Shown here piece by piece: positions 8,967 to 16,739 of a stretch of 44,194 nucleotides of DNA. Made by a program: the position numbers and the translations under genes. This DNA comes from Flavobacteriales bacterium (GTDB lineage: Bacteria; Bacteroidota; Bacteroidia; Flavobacteriales_D; Parvicellaceae). The notes under the pieces are model-generated. The model searched no databases and was not told where the DNA came from. It saw nothing but the letters and a program-made list of their open reading frames with translations. The number at the start of each line of letters is the position of its first letter. Within the stretch, counting starts at the first letter, position 1. The stretch spans positions 1 through 44,194 of the forward strand of contig JAGYKU010000022.1 in assembly GCA_018401455.1 (NCBI GenBank), in the 5' to 3' direction.

Positions 8967-9956
8967 CTAAATCAATTTTTCTCTAATCAAATATTCAGCA
9001 ATCTGAATGGCATTGGTAGCAGCACCTTTTCGGAGATTATCAGATACTACCCACAAATTCAGTCCATTTTCTACAGAATTGTCTCTTCTAATCCTTCCTA
9101 CAAACACATCATCTTTTCCATGAGCGTGAATTGGCATTGGGTAAATATTCTTTTTAAAATCATCTTGTATGGTAACGCCTGGCATTGCTCCCATCTGATT
9201 TTTTACCGTTTCTAGGTCAAAAGGCTTGTGTAGTTCTACATTGATAGACTCAGAATGTCCGCCTACCACAGGAACTCTCACAACAGTTGCAGTAACTTTT
9301 ATGGAATCGTCTCTTAATATTTTTTGAGTTTCATTTACCAATTTCATTTCTTCACTGGTGTAACCATCTTCATAAAAATCGCCACCGTGTGGCAAACAAT
9401 TTTTGTCGATAATATAAGGATATACTTTTTCTCCTTCTATGCCTGCTCTCTCATCTTCCAATTGTTTAATCGCAGCAACTCCAGTGCCTGTAACACTCTG
9501 ATAAGTTGAAATCACCAACCTTTTCAAACCATAATTATGGTGTAAAGGCGCCAAAGCCAAAACCATTTGGATGGTACTGCAATTGGGATTCGCAATTATT
9601 TTATCTTCTTTAGTTAATTCTGAAGCATTAATTTCGGGTACAATTAATTTTTTTGTTTTATCCATTCTCCACGCAGAAGAATTATCAATGACAGTTGTCC
9701 CTACTTCTGCAAACTTGGGTGCCCATTCCAACGAAACAGATCCTCCTGCAGAAAATATTGCTATTTCGGGTTTAGCATTTACAGCGTCTTGTAAACCTAC
9801 TACGGTATATGTTTTACCATTCCAATCTACTTTATTTCCTTTACTTCTTTCGGAAGCGGCAAGAATTAATTCTGTAATAGGTAAATTTCTCTCAAGCAAC
9901 ACTTCTAGCATTACATTTCCTACCATTCCTGTAGCACCAACAACTGCAATTTTCAT
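8967..9956 (-). CDS. asd: Aspartate-semialdehyde dehydrogenase
   Basis: NADP-dependent reduction of aspartyl phosphate to aspartate semialdehyde, the branch point for lysine/diaminopimelate, threonine and methionine. It has 329 residues with an N-terminal Rossmann motif GATGMVGNVM (7-16), the catalytic Cys126 in NPNCSTIQ, the SVTGTGVAA loop, and the catalytic His in VVGGHSESINVE. Length is normal. It is monocistronic, with an upstream -7 box at 9975-9982. Confidence 0.97.
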   Translation of the reverse strand: MKIAVVGATGMVGNVMLEVLLERNLPITELILAASERSKGNKVDWNGKTYTVVGLQDAVNAKPEIAIFSAGGSVSLEWAPKFAEVGTTVIDNSSAWRMDKTKKLIVPEINASELTKEDKIIANPNCSTIQMVLALAPLHHNYGLKRLVISTYQSVTGTGVAAIKQLEDERAGIEGEKVYPYIIDKNCLPHGGDFYEDGYTSEEMKLVNETQKILRDDSIKVTATVVRVPVVGGHSESINVELHKPFDLETVKNQMGAMPGVTIQDDFKKNIYPMPIHAHGKDDVFVGRIRRDNSVENGLNLWVVSDNLRKGAATNAIQIAEYLIREKLI

Positions 9957-9974
9957 AAATTCATTTTAAGTTTT

Positions 9975-9982
9975 CAAAAATA
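9975..9982 (-). promoter_or_regulatory. Predicted -7 box for asd
   Basis: TATTTTTG on the minus strand, an exact TAnnTTTG match, 18 nt before the asd ATG. No clear TTTG was seen at -33, so this rests on the -7 box alone. Confidence 0.45.
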
Positions 9983-10132
9983 AATTAAATAATGATGTGA
10001 AGTATGATTATAAGAGAAAAAAACAAGTGCTAAAAAAGTTTTAAGAAAATTTATAGTTTAAATTATGTGTTTTTAAATGTGAGTGATTAATTTTACAATT
10101 ATTAATTATTAACCATAAAAAAATATAATATT

Positions 10133-10741
10133 ATGTCTTTTGAATTACCAAATTTACCTTATGCACATAACGCATTAGAGCCAAATATTGATACCAAAAC
10201 TATGGAAATTCACCATGGAAAACACCATGCTGGATATACCAACAATCTTAATGCTGCTATCGAAGGAACTGACCTTGCTGGAAAGTCAATCGAAGCAATT
10301 TTGAGCAACTTGGACATGAATAATGCTGCTGTTAGAAACAACGGTGGAGGTTTTTACAATCACTCTTTGTTTTGGGAAATTATGTCTCCAACTGGAGGAG
10401 GAACTCCAACTGGAGCGTTAGCAAATGCTATCGATGCTGCTTATGGATCTTTTGATGGATTTAAAGATGCGTTTGCTAAAGCAGCTGCTACTCGTTTTGG
10501 GTCTGGATGGGCTTGGCTTTGTGTTCACAAAGGTGGAAAAGTAGAAGTTTGTTCTTCTCCAAACCAAGATAATCCATTGATGCCAGGTGTTGGTTGTGGA
10601 GGCTTCCCAATTTTAGGATTGGATGTTTGGGAACACGCTTATTACCTTAACTACCAAAACAGAAGACCTGATTACATTCAAGCATTTTTTAATGTGATTA
10701 ATTGGACAAAAGTTTCAGAATTGTACGAAGCAAACAAATAA
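10133..10741 (+). CDS. sodA: Superoxide dismutase, Mn-type (possibly cambialistic)
   Basis: Dismutates superoxide to peroxide and oxygen. 202 residues with metal ligands H27, H77 (NHSLFW), D164 and H168 (DVWEHAYY). The outer-sphere Gln is in PNQDNPLM (Q145) and Gly residues precede NH77 (NNGGGFYNH), an arrangement of Mn-type rather than strict Fe-type enzymes; metal choice cannot be read with certainty. No signal peptide, so cytoplasmic. It ends with a strong hairpin terminator. The 176-bp divergent spacer to asd contains TAATTTTA (one mismatch to TAnnTTTG). Confidence 0.95.
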   Translation: MSFELPNLPYAHNALEPNIDTKTMEIHHGKHHAGYTNNLNAAIEGTDLAGKSIEAILSNLDMNNAAVRNNGGGFYNHSLFWEIMSPTGGGTPTGALANAIDAAYGSFDGFKDAFAKAAATRFGSGWAWLCVHKGGKVEVCSSPNQDNPLMPGVGCGGFPILGLDVWEHAYYLNYQNRRPDYIQAFFNVINWTKVSELYEANK

Positions 10742-10764
10742 TCATCAAAAAAATAAGTAATTTT

Positions 10765-10794
10765 AAAGCGCACTACAAACAGTGCGCTTTTTTT
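10765..10794 (+). terminator. Rho-independent terminator of sodA
   Basis: Perfect 10-bp stem AAAGCGCACT / AGTGCGCTTT (10765-10774, 10781-10790), 6-nt loop, followed by a T run. It runs directly into the ATG of the next gene. Confidence 0.9.
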
Positions 10795-11163
10795 ATGTCA
10801 AAACTTTTAATCTTTATAGGAATTGTTTTAATGTCTTTTTCTCTAATTGGACAACAACAAAATAAATGGTGTAATCATTTTTATAAGAATTTGATGCCTA
10901 AAAGAAGTGTTGAAATTCAAAAAAGAAGTTCCGAAAAACATAGCAAATCGGTTGCTGCTGGTTTGAATATAACTTTAGGTTTGTTTGGTGTTCACAGACT
11001 TTATTTAGGAACTGCACCACAAATTCCAGTTATTTATACACTTACACTAGGGGGTGGCGGTTTTTTGATGTTGTCTGATTTAGGGGTAATTCTTTTTACC
11101 AAAGATTTAGAACAATTTAGTAACAACTCTCAAGTAATAATGTGGAGTAAGAATGAGGAATAA
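10795..11163 (+). CDS. TM2 domain-containing protein
   Basis: 122 residues from ATG 10795. An N-terminal hydrophobic segment, MSKLLIFIGIVLMSFSLIG, resembles a signal peptide or first helix. Residues about 55-110 form a TM2 pair: KSVAAGLNITLGLFGVHRLY, where the GxFGxHRFYLG-like motif is GLFGVHRLYLG, then a Gly-rich turn and LMLSDLGVILFT. An in-frame upstream extension into sodA is open but biologically unlikely. Its start lies in the T tail of the sodA terminator, so it needs read-through or an internal promoter. It ends flush against the convergent gene at 11164. Confidence 0.72.
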   Translation: MSKLLIFIGIVLMSFSLIGQQQNKWCNHFYKNLMPKRSVEIQKRSSEKHSKSVAAGLNITLGLFGVHRLYLGTAPQIPVIYTLTLGGGGFLMLSDLGVILFTKDLEQFSNNSQVIMWSKNEE

Positions 11164-11619
11164 TTAATCCTTTTTCTTGATTTTTGAATTTACACTTTCT
11201 GCATTAATCAATTTATAATGAGATTCTGCATCATCTTCTCTATTTAGGATGAGCGTTCCTTTTACTTGAGCTTTTTTACCAAAATAAATTTTTGAAGATT
11301 CGTCCAACTCAATAATCATGATTTCGTCTAGTTTCATAGGCGTTTTGATAATTTCATCTCTAGAAAGCAAATGTGTTTTCGAATCAAAATTATTCAAAAC
11401 ATGATAATTTCCAGCAATGATAACTTCTGTAGAGTCTAAAGCTTTTTGTTTTTTAGAAAATATTGGCTTGTTAATTTCAGTCTGAAGAGTTTCAGAAAAC
11501 TTTTTTTCGTATTTCTCAATTGTCAAATCATCCCAAGTGATTTCATTGATGCTTTTTTGGGCAGAAATGAACTGTGGAATAATGAAAATGAAAGAAAATA
11601 ATAGTATAATGTTTTTCAT
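11164..11619 (-). CDS. Exported protein, diverged paralogue of the DUF3299-like neighbour
   Basis: 151 residues with a signal peptide (MKNIILLFSFIFIIPQFISA, cleavage before QK). The core EITWDDLTIEKYEKKFSE, then KPIFSKKQKALDSTEVIIAG, follows the same plan as the adjacent protein (W-x-x-L, then P-x-F-x-x-x-x-KxLD-x-x-x-I-x-G), but the Cys pair CFFCG of that protein is absent. It probably arose by tandem duplication. Function unknown. Confidence 0.65.
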   Translation of the reverse strand: MKNIILLFSFIFIIPQFISAQKSINEITWDDLTIEKYEKKFSETLQTEINKPIFSKKQKALDSTEVIIAGNYHVLNNFDSKTHLLSRDEIIKTPMKLDEIMIIELDESSKIYFGKKAQVKGTLILNREDDAESHYKLINAESVNSKIKKKD

Positions 11620-11719
11620 GGTTTGTTTTTTAAAGTTTTAAAGTACAATAATTCTAACGAGATAATTTCCCTTTAGTTTCAAATCTTATCATTGGTTTAG
11701 ACCCTTTGGTCATATGAGT

Positions 11720-12169
11720 TTACTCAATGATGACAACATCTTCCAAAATATAGGTCAATTGAAGAATATCATCTGCATTCAACCTCAGTTTTCCTTGCAC
11801 CGTGATGATTTTATCCATTCTCAAACCATCATATTGTTTAGAAAGTTGAATTTCCATTACTGATTCAGGTCCTGCTTGTCCACAAAAGAAACAACTGCTA
11901 TAAGGATTGGCAGAAAGTACATAATAATCTGCCAAAATATCCACAGGAATCACATATCCACGAATTTGAATTTTCTTTCCGTCTAAAGATTTTACTTTAC
12001 TTCCAAATTTTGGAACCATATAAACAGCGTTAAACTCTTCTGACCAAACTTCTTGAAATTCAATGTCCTTGAGCAACTCCCAAGTGATAACTGTTTGAGC
12101 ATTTGTCTTTTGAGTAAAACTCAAAGAGAATAAAGTGCTGATGATTAGTAAACTAAAAAATTGTTTCAT
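11720..12169 (-). CDS. DUF3299-like exported protein
   Basis: 149 residues from ATG 12169, which begins the signal peptide MKQFFSLLIISTLFSLSFTQ (the frame is open 9 codons further, but without signal character). The mature part has ITWELLKDIEF, PKFGSKVKSLDGKKIQIRGY, VIPVD, then NPYSSCFFCGQAGPESVMEI, and ends with VQGKLRLNADDILQLTYIL. The order KxLDGKxxxxxGY-x-IP, Ser/Cys-rich loop, and Gly-Pro-E matches DUF3299 proteins. The Cys-x-x-Cys could bind metal (inference). Confidence 0.7.
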   Translation of the reverse strand: MKQFFSLLIISTLFSLSFTQKTNAQTVITWELLKDIEFQEVWSEEFNAVYMVPKFGSKVKSLDGKKIQIRGYVIPVDILADYYVLSANPYSSCFFCGQAGPESVMEIQLSKQYDGLRMDKIITVQGKLRLNADDILQLTYILEDVVIIE

Positions 12170-12282
12170 TATGTTAAAATTAAATTGTAGAATCATTACT
12201 TAGCAAAATACATTCCAAAAGCAATATTTTCAAATGCAAATATACACAATAGGATTGATATTGTTTAGTTGCATTTTATCAA

Positions 12283-12320
12283 AAAACAAAAACCCCAAGA
12301 CTAAACAGAATTGGGGTTTT
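12283..12320 (-). terminator. Rho-independent terminator of clpP
   Basis: 10-bp perfect stem AAAACCCCAA / TTGGGGTTTT (12289-12298, 12311-12320) with a 12-nt loop, followed on the minus strand by a T-rich tract (12281-12292), about 30 nt after the clpP stop. Confidence 0.85.
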
Positions 12321-12351
12321 GAAAGTTATAAATGGTGTTATAACTGTAAGG

Positions 12352-13047
12352 TTACTTTTTGGTACGAATCAAGACTTCGTCTATCATACCATACTCTTTA
12401 GCTTCTTGAGCAATCATCCAGTAATCTCTGTCTGAATCATCCCAAACTTGCTCTGGAGTTTTTCCAGAATGTCTCGCTATAATTGCATACAATTCTTTCT
12501 TCAATTTTTGGATTTCTCTGTGCGTGATTTCGATATCTGACGCTTGTCCAGATGCTCCACCTAGCGGTTGGTGAATCATCACTCTTGAATGTTCCAAACC
12601 TGTTCTTTTTCCATCAGCACCAGCACACAATAAAACTGCCCCCATTGATGCCGCCATTCCTATACAAATAGTAGAAACATCTGGATTGATATACTGCATG
12701 GTGTCGTATATTCCCAAACCAGCATAAACACTTCCTCCTGGCGAGTTGATGTAAATTTGAATGTCTTTTTGAGCATCAATCGACTCTAAGAAAAGCAATT
12801 GTGCTGTAATAATATTGGCTACATAATCATCTATTCCTGTTCCAAGAAAGATAATTCTGTCCATCATCAATCTTGAGAAAACGTCCATGATCGCAACGTT
12901 CATCTGACGCTCCTCAATAATGTTTGGAGTCATTCCCACAGGAACTTGCCCCATTGCAGAAGCATATTTGTGCATAGACATGGAAGAAATTCCCATGTGC
13001 TTAGTTGCAAATTTTTGAAACTCTGAAGAGTCGTATGGATTGTTCAT
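12352..13047 (-). CDS. clpP: ATP-dependent Clp protease proteolytic subunit
   Basis: Serine peptidase that forms the tetradecameric barrel of ClpXP/ClpAP. 231 residues with the catalytic triad S134 (GMAASMGAVLL), H159 (MIHQPLGG) and D208 (DDSDRDYWM), plus the INSPGGSVYAGLGIYD segment. The N-terminal extension of about 40 residues (Met-rich HMGISSMSMHKY) is longer than in E. coli, a feature seen in Bacteroidota. clpX and tig are not adjacent: asd, sod and DUF3299-like genes lie on one side and uvrC, divergent, on the other. Confidence 0.97.
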   Translation of the reverse strand: MNNPYDSSEFQKFATKHMGISSMSMHKYASAMGQVPVGMTPNIIEERQMNVAIMDVFSRLMMDRIIFLGTGIDDYVANIITAQLLFLESIDAQKDIQIYINSPGGSVYAGLGIYDTMQYINPDVSTICIGMAASMGAVLLCAGADGKRTGLEHSRVMIHQPLGGASGQASDIEITHREIQKLKKELYAIIARHSGKTPEQVWDDSDRDYWMIAQEAKEYGMIDEVLIRTKK

Positions 13048-13228
13048 TTTGTTGTATGTTTTTAAATGTATAATCTGTTTGAAAGTCTAAAGTTATTATT
13101 TTCTTTAAATACTGATTCCTTTTTTATGATTTTTTAATTGACAAAATAACGTTGAAATTTAAAACTGCCTTTTAAACAATGATGGATTCGAGGGTTATTG
13201 ACAATATGATGAGTTGGTTGAGATAAAT

Positions 13229-13261
13229 TTTGCATTACCTAAAAATTGTTCTGTAAATTTG
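13229..13261 (+). promoter_or_regulatory. Predicted uvrC promoter (TTTG-N21-TAAATTTG)
   Basis: A -33 TTTG (13229-13232) and a -7 TAAATTTG (13254-13261) with 21-nt spacing, a close match to the Bacteroidota housekeeping promoter. The -7 box ends only 7 nt before the uvrC ATG, so the transcript should be leaderless or nearly so. Confidence 0.65.
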
Positions 13262-13268
13262 CTTCGAG

Positions 13269-15083
13269 ATGTCAAAGATAGAAGCGCTAAAAGAAATCAT
13301 CAAAACCTTACCTCCAACTCCTGGGGTGTATCAATACTATGACAGTAGTGGCAAAATCATTTATGTAGGAAAAGCCATTAATCTCAAAAGTAGAGTCGCT
13401 TCTTATTTTGCCGCTAGTGCCAATCACAATGGAAAAACACAAATTCTCATCAAGCAAATTGCGGATATCAAAACCATCAAAGTGGCTACCGAAATGGACG
13501 CTTTGTTGCTCGAAAATAGTTTAATCAAAAAATACCAACCGAAATACAATATTCAACTCAAGGACGACAAAACTTACCCTTGGATTGTGATCAAAAAAGA
13601 ACCTTTTCCAAGAGTTTTTTACACCAGAAATGTCAAAAAAGATGGCTCGGAATATTATGGTCCTTTTCACAGTGTAAAAATCATCAAAACTTTGATTGAG
13701 ATGTTTCAACACACTTTTGATATCAGACATTGCAATCACAAACTCAACGAAAACAATATCGGGAGTGATGAATTTATGACTTCTGTGGAATATTACATTG
13801 GCAACTGCAAAGGTTGCTGTCAGGGAGAAACCAGTAAAGAAGAATACGAAGAAAGACTCCAAAATATCAGAAAAATTCTAAAAGGAAATGTGAATGGTGT
13901 AATCAGCGAACTCAAAAAAAGAATGCACCAATTGGCAGAGAATTACGAATTTGAAAAAGCACAAGAAATCAAAGACAAATTGATTTTGGTAGAAAGATAC
14001 CAATCCAAATCTACGGTAGTAAGTGCTTCACTTCACAATTTGGACGTATTTACGATTGAGTCGGACATTAACAGCGCTTATATCAATTTCATCAAAGTGA
14101 TGAGTGGCGCCATTATTCAATCTCACACACTAGAAGTAAAGAAAAAACTCGAAGAGTTGGATAGCGATGTATTAGAATTTGCCATTCTGGAAATTCGAGA
14201 CCGTTTTCCAAGCGAATCCAAAGAAATTTTAGTTTCTCATGAAGTGAATATGGAACTTCCTGGAGTAAAATTCTTAGTGCCTCAGAAAGGAGAAAAGAAA
14301 AGTTTGATAGAACTTTCTCATCGAAATGCCATGTACTACAAAGTAGAAAAATACAAGCAAATCAAAAATGTGGACCCCGACAAACACGTGAATCGAATTT
14401 TGGAAACCATGAAAAATGATTTGAGATTGGCAGATTTACCTCATCACATAGAGTGTTTTGACAATTCTAATTTTCATGGGACCAATGCTGTAGCTGCTTG
14501 TGTGGTTTTTAAAGATGGGAAACCTTCCAAAAAAGATTATAGAAATTTCAACATCAAAACCGTAATTGGCGCTGATGATTTTGCGAGTATGGAAGAAGTC
14601 GTGTTGAGAAGATACCAAAGGCTTTTGGAAGAAAACGAACCCCTACCCCAACTCATTGTGATAGATGGAGGAAAAGGACAATTGAGCAGTGCCGTAAAAA
14701 GTTTAAAAGCATTAGGACTTTTTGGTAAAATTGCCATTATTGGCATTGCTAAAAAACTGGAAGAAATTTATTTCCCAGGCGATTCTATTCCAATTTACTT
14801 AGACAAGCGAAGTGAAACTTTAAAAATAATTCAACACGCAAGAAACGAGGCCCACAGATTTGGCATTACCCACCACCGAAACAAAAGAAGTAAGAATTTT
14901 ATCCAGTCCGAACTGCTTGGCATCGAAGGCATTGGAGATAAAACCCAACTTCAACTCATCAAAGACTTTAAGTCGGTTTCTCAAATCAAAAAAGCTCATT
15001 TTGAAGACCTCAAAGAATCCGTAGGATTTGCCAAAGCACAAATTATTTGGAAACATTTTCATGGGTCGAGTTTTGAAGGGTAA
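13269..15083 (+). CDS. uvrC: Excinuclease ABC subunit C
   Basis: Makes both incisions in nucleotide excision repair. 604 residues: an N-terminal GIY-YIG nuclease (PTPGVYQYYDSSGKIIYVGK, about 16-95), a UVR motif that binds UvrB (ISELKKRMHQLAENYEFEKA, about 212-245), a UvrC RNase H-like endonuclease (IECFDNSNFHG and VIDGGKGQLSSA, about 395-540), and a C-terminal helix-hairpin-helix region (LLGIEGIGDKTQLQLIKDF). Full length. The predicted promoter abuts the ATG. Confidence 0.97.
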   Translation: MSKIEALKEIIKTLPPTPGVYQYYDSSGKIIYVGKAINLKSRVASYFAASANHNGKTQILIKQIADIKTIKVATEMDALLLENSLIKKYQPKYNIQLKDDKTYPWIVIKKEPFPRVFYTRNVKKDGSEYYGPFHSVKIIKTLIEMFQHTFDIRHCNHKLNENNIGSDEFMTSVEYYIGNCKGCCQGETSKEEYEERLQNIRKILKGNVNGVISELKKRMHQLAENYEFEKAQEIKDKLILVERYQSKSTVVSASLHNLDVFTIESDINSAYINFIKVMSGAIIQSHTLEVKKKLEELDSDVLEFAILEIRDRFPSESKEILVSHEVNMELPGVKFLVPQKGEKKSLIELSHRNAMYYKVEKYKQIKNVDPDKHVNRILETMKNDLRLADLPHHIECFDNSNFHGTNAVAACVVFKDGKPSKKDYRNFNIKTVIGADDFASMEEVVLRRYQRLLEENEPLPQLIVIDGGKGQLSSAVKSLKALGLFGKIAIIGIAKKLEEIYFPGDSIPIYLDKRSETLKIIQHARNEAHRFGITHHRNKRSKNFIQSELLGIEGIGDKTQLQLIKDFKSVSQIKKAHFEDLKESVGFAKAQIIWKHFHGSSFEG

Positions 15084-15159
15084 TTTTTGACTTTAAAACA
15101 ATTATTTTTTAGAAATCCAATAAATTTTTTAAATTTACAAACTAAACCACCAAACACAT

Positions 15160-15207
15160 GAATGGAATAAACGCGAGTAGCTGGTGTTTATCTAAATGTT
15201 AGCTGCA
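15160..15207. repeat. Cassette-boundary palindrome 1 (attC-like)
   Basis: Right-hand end GTTTATCTAAATGTTAGCTGC (split here by its ATGTTAGC core) is the complement of the left arm of boundary 2 (GCAGCTAACATGGTATAA). An internal ATAAAC / GTTTAT pair (15167-15172, 15186-15191) forms a hairpin. It lies 9 bases before the Crp/Fnr start. It does not match the textbook GTTRRRY core, so attC-like is inference. Confidence 0.45.
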
Positions 15208-15215
15208 ATAGAAGA

Positions 15216-15788
15216 ATGAAAGAAGCATTAAAATTATTTATAACAGACCATGTCACTTCTCCAAAAGAAGAAGAGATAAATGATATTCTTGCTCTTTTTG
15301 AAGAAAAACAATTTAAAAAAGGAGAGTTCTTTAAAAAACCATTTAAAACAGGAAATCATATTGCTTTTCTATCTGTAGGAGCAGTGAGACTTATAATCTA
15401 TAAAGAAAATGGTGATGAGGTAACCGCTCGAATTCGTCAGGAAAACTCATTGTTAATCGACCCTTTCCGACTAAAAGGAAAGGACATTTCTCCACTGGGA
15501 ATAGAATGTTTAGAAGATTTGCCTTTATTAATTGCACCTCTAGAGAAAATTCAAAAGTTACTTGAGACCAATCTTGCATTAAATATTGTGGTTCGTAAGC
15601 ATCTAAAAGAACAACTTTTAGAATTGGCAAATAGTCAATATTTATTCCTTACTGGAACAGCAAAGGAACGGTATCAATTTATTGTTGAAAACAACCCAGA
15701 ATTATTAAAAAAATTCCCACTGCGCTTTATTGCTTCTATGATTGGAATTACGCCTACCCAGTTGAGCAGAGTCCGCAGTAAAAAATAA
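15216..15788 (+). CDS. Crp/Fnr family transcriptional regulator
   Basis: 190 residues. The cyclic-nucleotide-binding-like beta roll covers about 20-115 (KQFKKGEFFKKPFKTGNHIA, then LSVGAVRLIIYKENGDEVTA), a long dimer helix follows, and the C-terminal helix-turn-helix is FPLRFIASMIGITPTQLSRV. No Fnr-type Cys cluster is seen. It heads the accessory unit with the DJ-1, sulfatase and FGE genes (98-bp gap) and may regulate it. Confidence 0.88.
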   Translation: MKEALKLFITDHVTSPKEEEINDILALFEEKQFKKGEFFKKPFKTGNHIAFLSVGAVRLIIYKENGDEVTARIRQENSLLIDPFRLKGKDISPLGIECLEDLPLLIAPLEKIQKLLETNLALNIVVRKHLKEQLLELANSQYLFLTGTAKERYQFIVENNPELLKKFPLRFIASMIGITPTQLSRVRSKK

Positions 15789-15885
15789 TTCTAATTCATT
15801 TCTCAACATATGTTGAGGAGTCTATCTTAAAAACAATCTAATTTTGTGAAATAAAATCATATAAACAAGAAATTAAAAGACAAGT

Positions 15886-16737
15886 ATGAATAAGATTGCA
15901 GTAGTTTTTTTAGTATTGACCAGTTTGATAATTGGCTTATCTAGTTGTAAATCATTATTAAAATCAAGAGGATTGCATCCCGATTATGAAGGGCAGACCT
16001 ACGAATTAAAAGGTAAAAAAGCCTTGATTGTTACAACCAGTCATGGAGTTTTGAGCAAACCGGGAGAAACAAAAGGTGATTCTACTGGAGTGTTCGCTTC
16101 CGAAATGACGATACCCTATTACGATTTTCAGGATGCTGGCATGGAAGTACATGTTGCTAGTATCAAAGGTGGGCAGATTCCAATAGATCCCAAATCCTTC
16201 AAGAGTTTTATCCGGTCACATGAAGATGATCGCTATTTGAAAGATGAGATTTTTAAGGAAAAGGTAAAAAACTCCATCCCTGTCATAGATGTTGATTTCA
16301 AAGACTATGATGTGGTTTTCTTTGCAGGAGGTTGGGGAGCTGCTTACGATATGGGGCAATCTGATACTTTGGCGAAAAAAGTTTCAGATGCCTATTACAA
16401 TTCAAAAGTTATTTTTGGTAGTGTTTGCCATGGAGCTTTGGCGTTCGTGTCAGCAAAAGACAAATCGGGCGAACCGCTTATAAAAGGACGCAAAATGACA
16501 GGAGTTACCCAAGATCAATTAGATCAACTGAATGTTGCATTTACCCCTCTCCATCCAGAAGAAGAGCTTAGAAAGTCAGGAGCAGACTATCAATGTAGTA
16601 AAGGCAAAAGAGATTTTTTCGAGACTCTAACTGTGGTGGATGAAGAAAAGCGTTTTGTGACTGGACAAAATCAAAACTCAGGACATGAAACCTCACATAC
16701 CATTATGAAGATTTTGACTAATAAGGAAAATAAATAA
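15886..16737 (+). CDS. DJ-1/PfpI family lipoprotein (class I glutamine amidotransferase-like)
   Basis: 283 residues. A lipoprotein signal ends at LSSC (Cys21). The DJ-1/PfpI fold follows from KKALIVTTSHG (44-54), with the DVVFFAGGWGAAYDM loop and the nucleophile elbow GSVCHGALAF, where Cys181-His182 is the reactive pair. It resembles Hsp31/YhbO-type deglycase, chaperone or protease-like proteins; which activity cannot be told. An envelope location is unusual for this family. It is 2 nt upstream of the sulfatase start and is probably cotranscribed. Confidence 0.85.
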   Translation: MNKIAVVFLVLTSLIIGLSSCKSLLKSRGLHPDYEGQTYELKGKKALIVTTSHGVLSKPGETKGDSTGVFASEMTIPYYDFQDAGMEVHVASIKGGQIPIDPKSFKSFIRSHEDDRYLKDEIFKEKVKNSIPVIDVDFKDYDVVFFAGGWGAAYDMGQSDTLAKKVSDAYYNSKVIFGSVCHGALAFVSAKDKSGEPLIKGRKMTGVTQDQLDQLNVAFTPLHPEEELRKSGADYQCSKGKRDFFETLTVVDEEKRFVTGQNQNSGHETSHTIMKILTNKENK

Positions 16738-16739
16738 AA

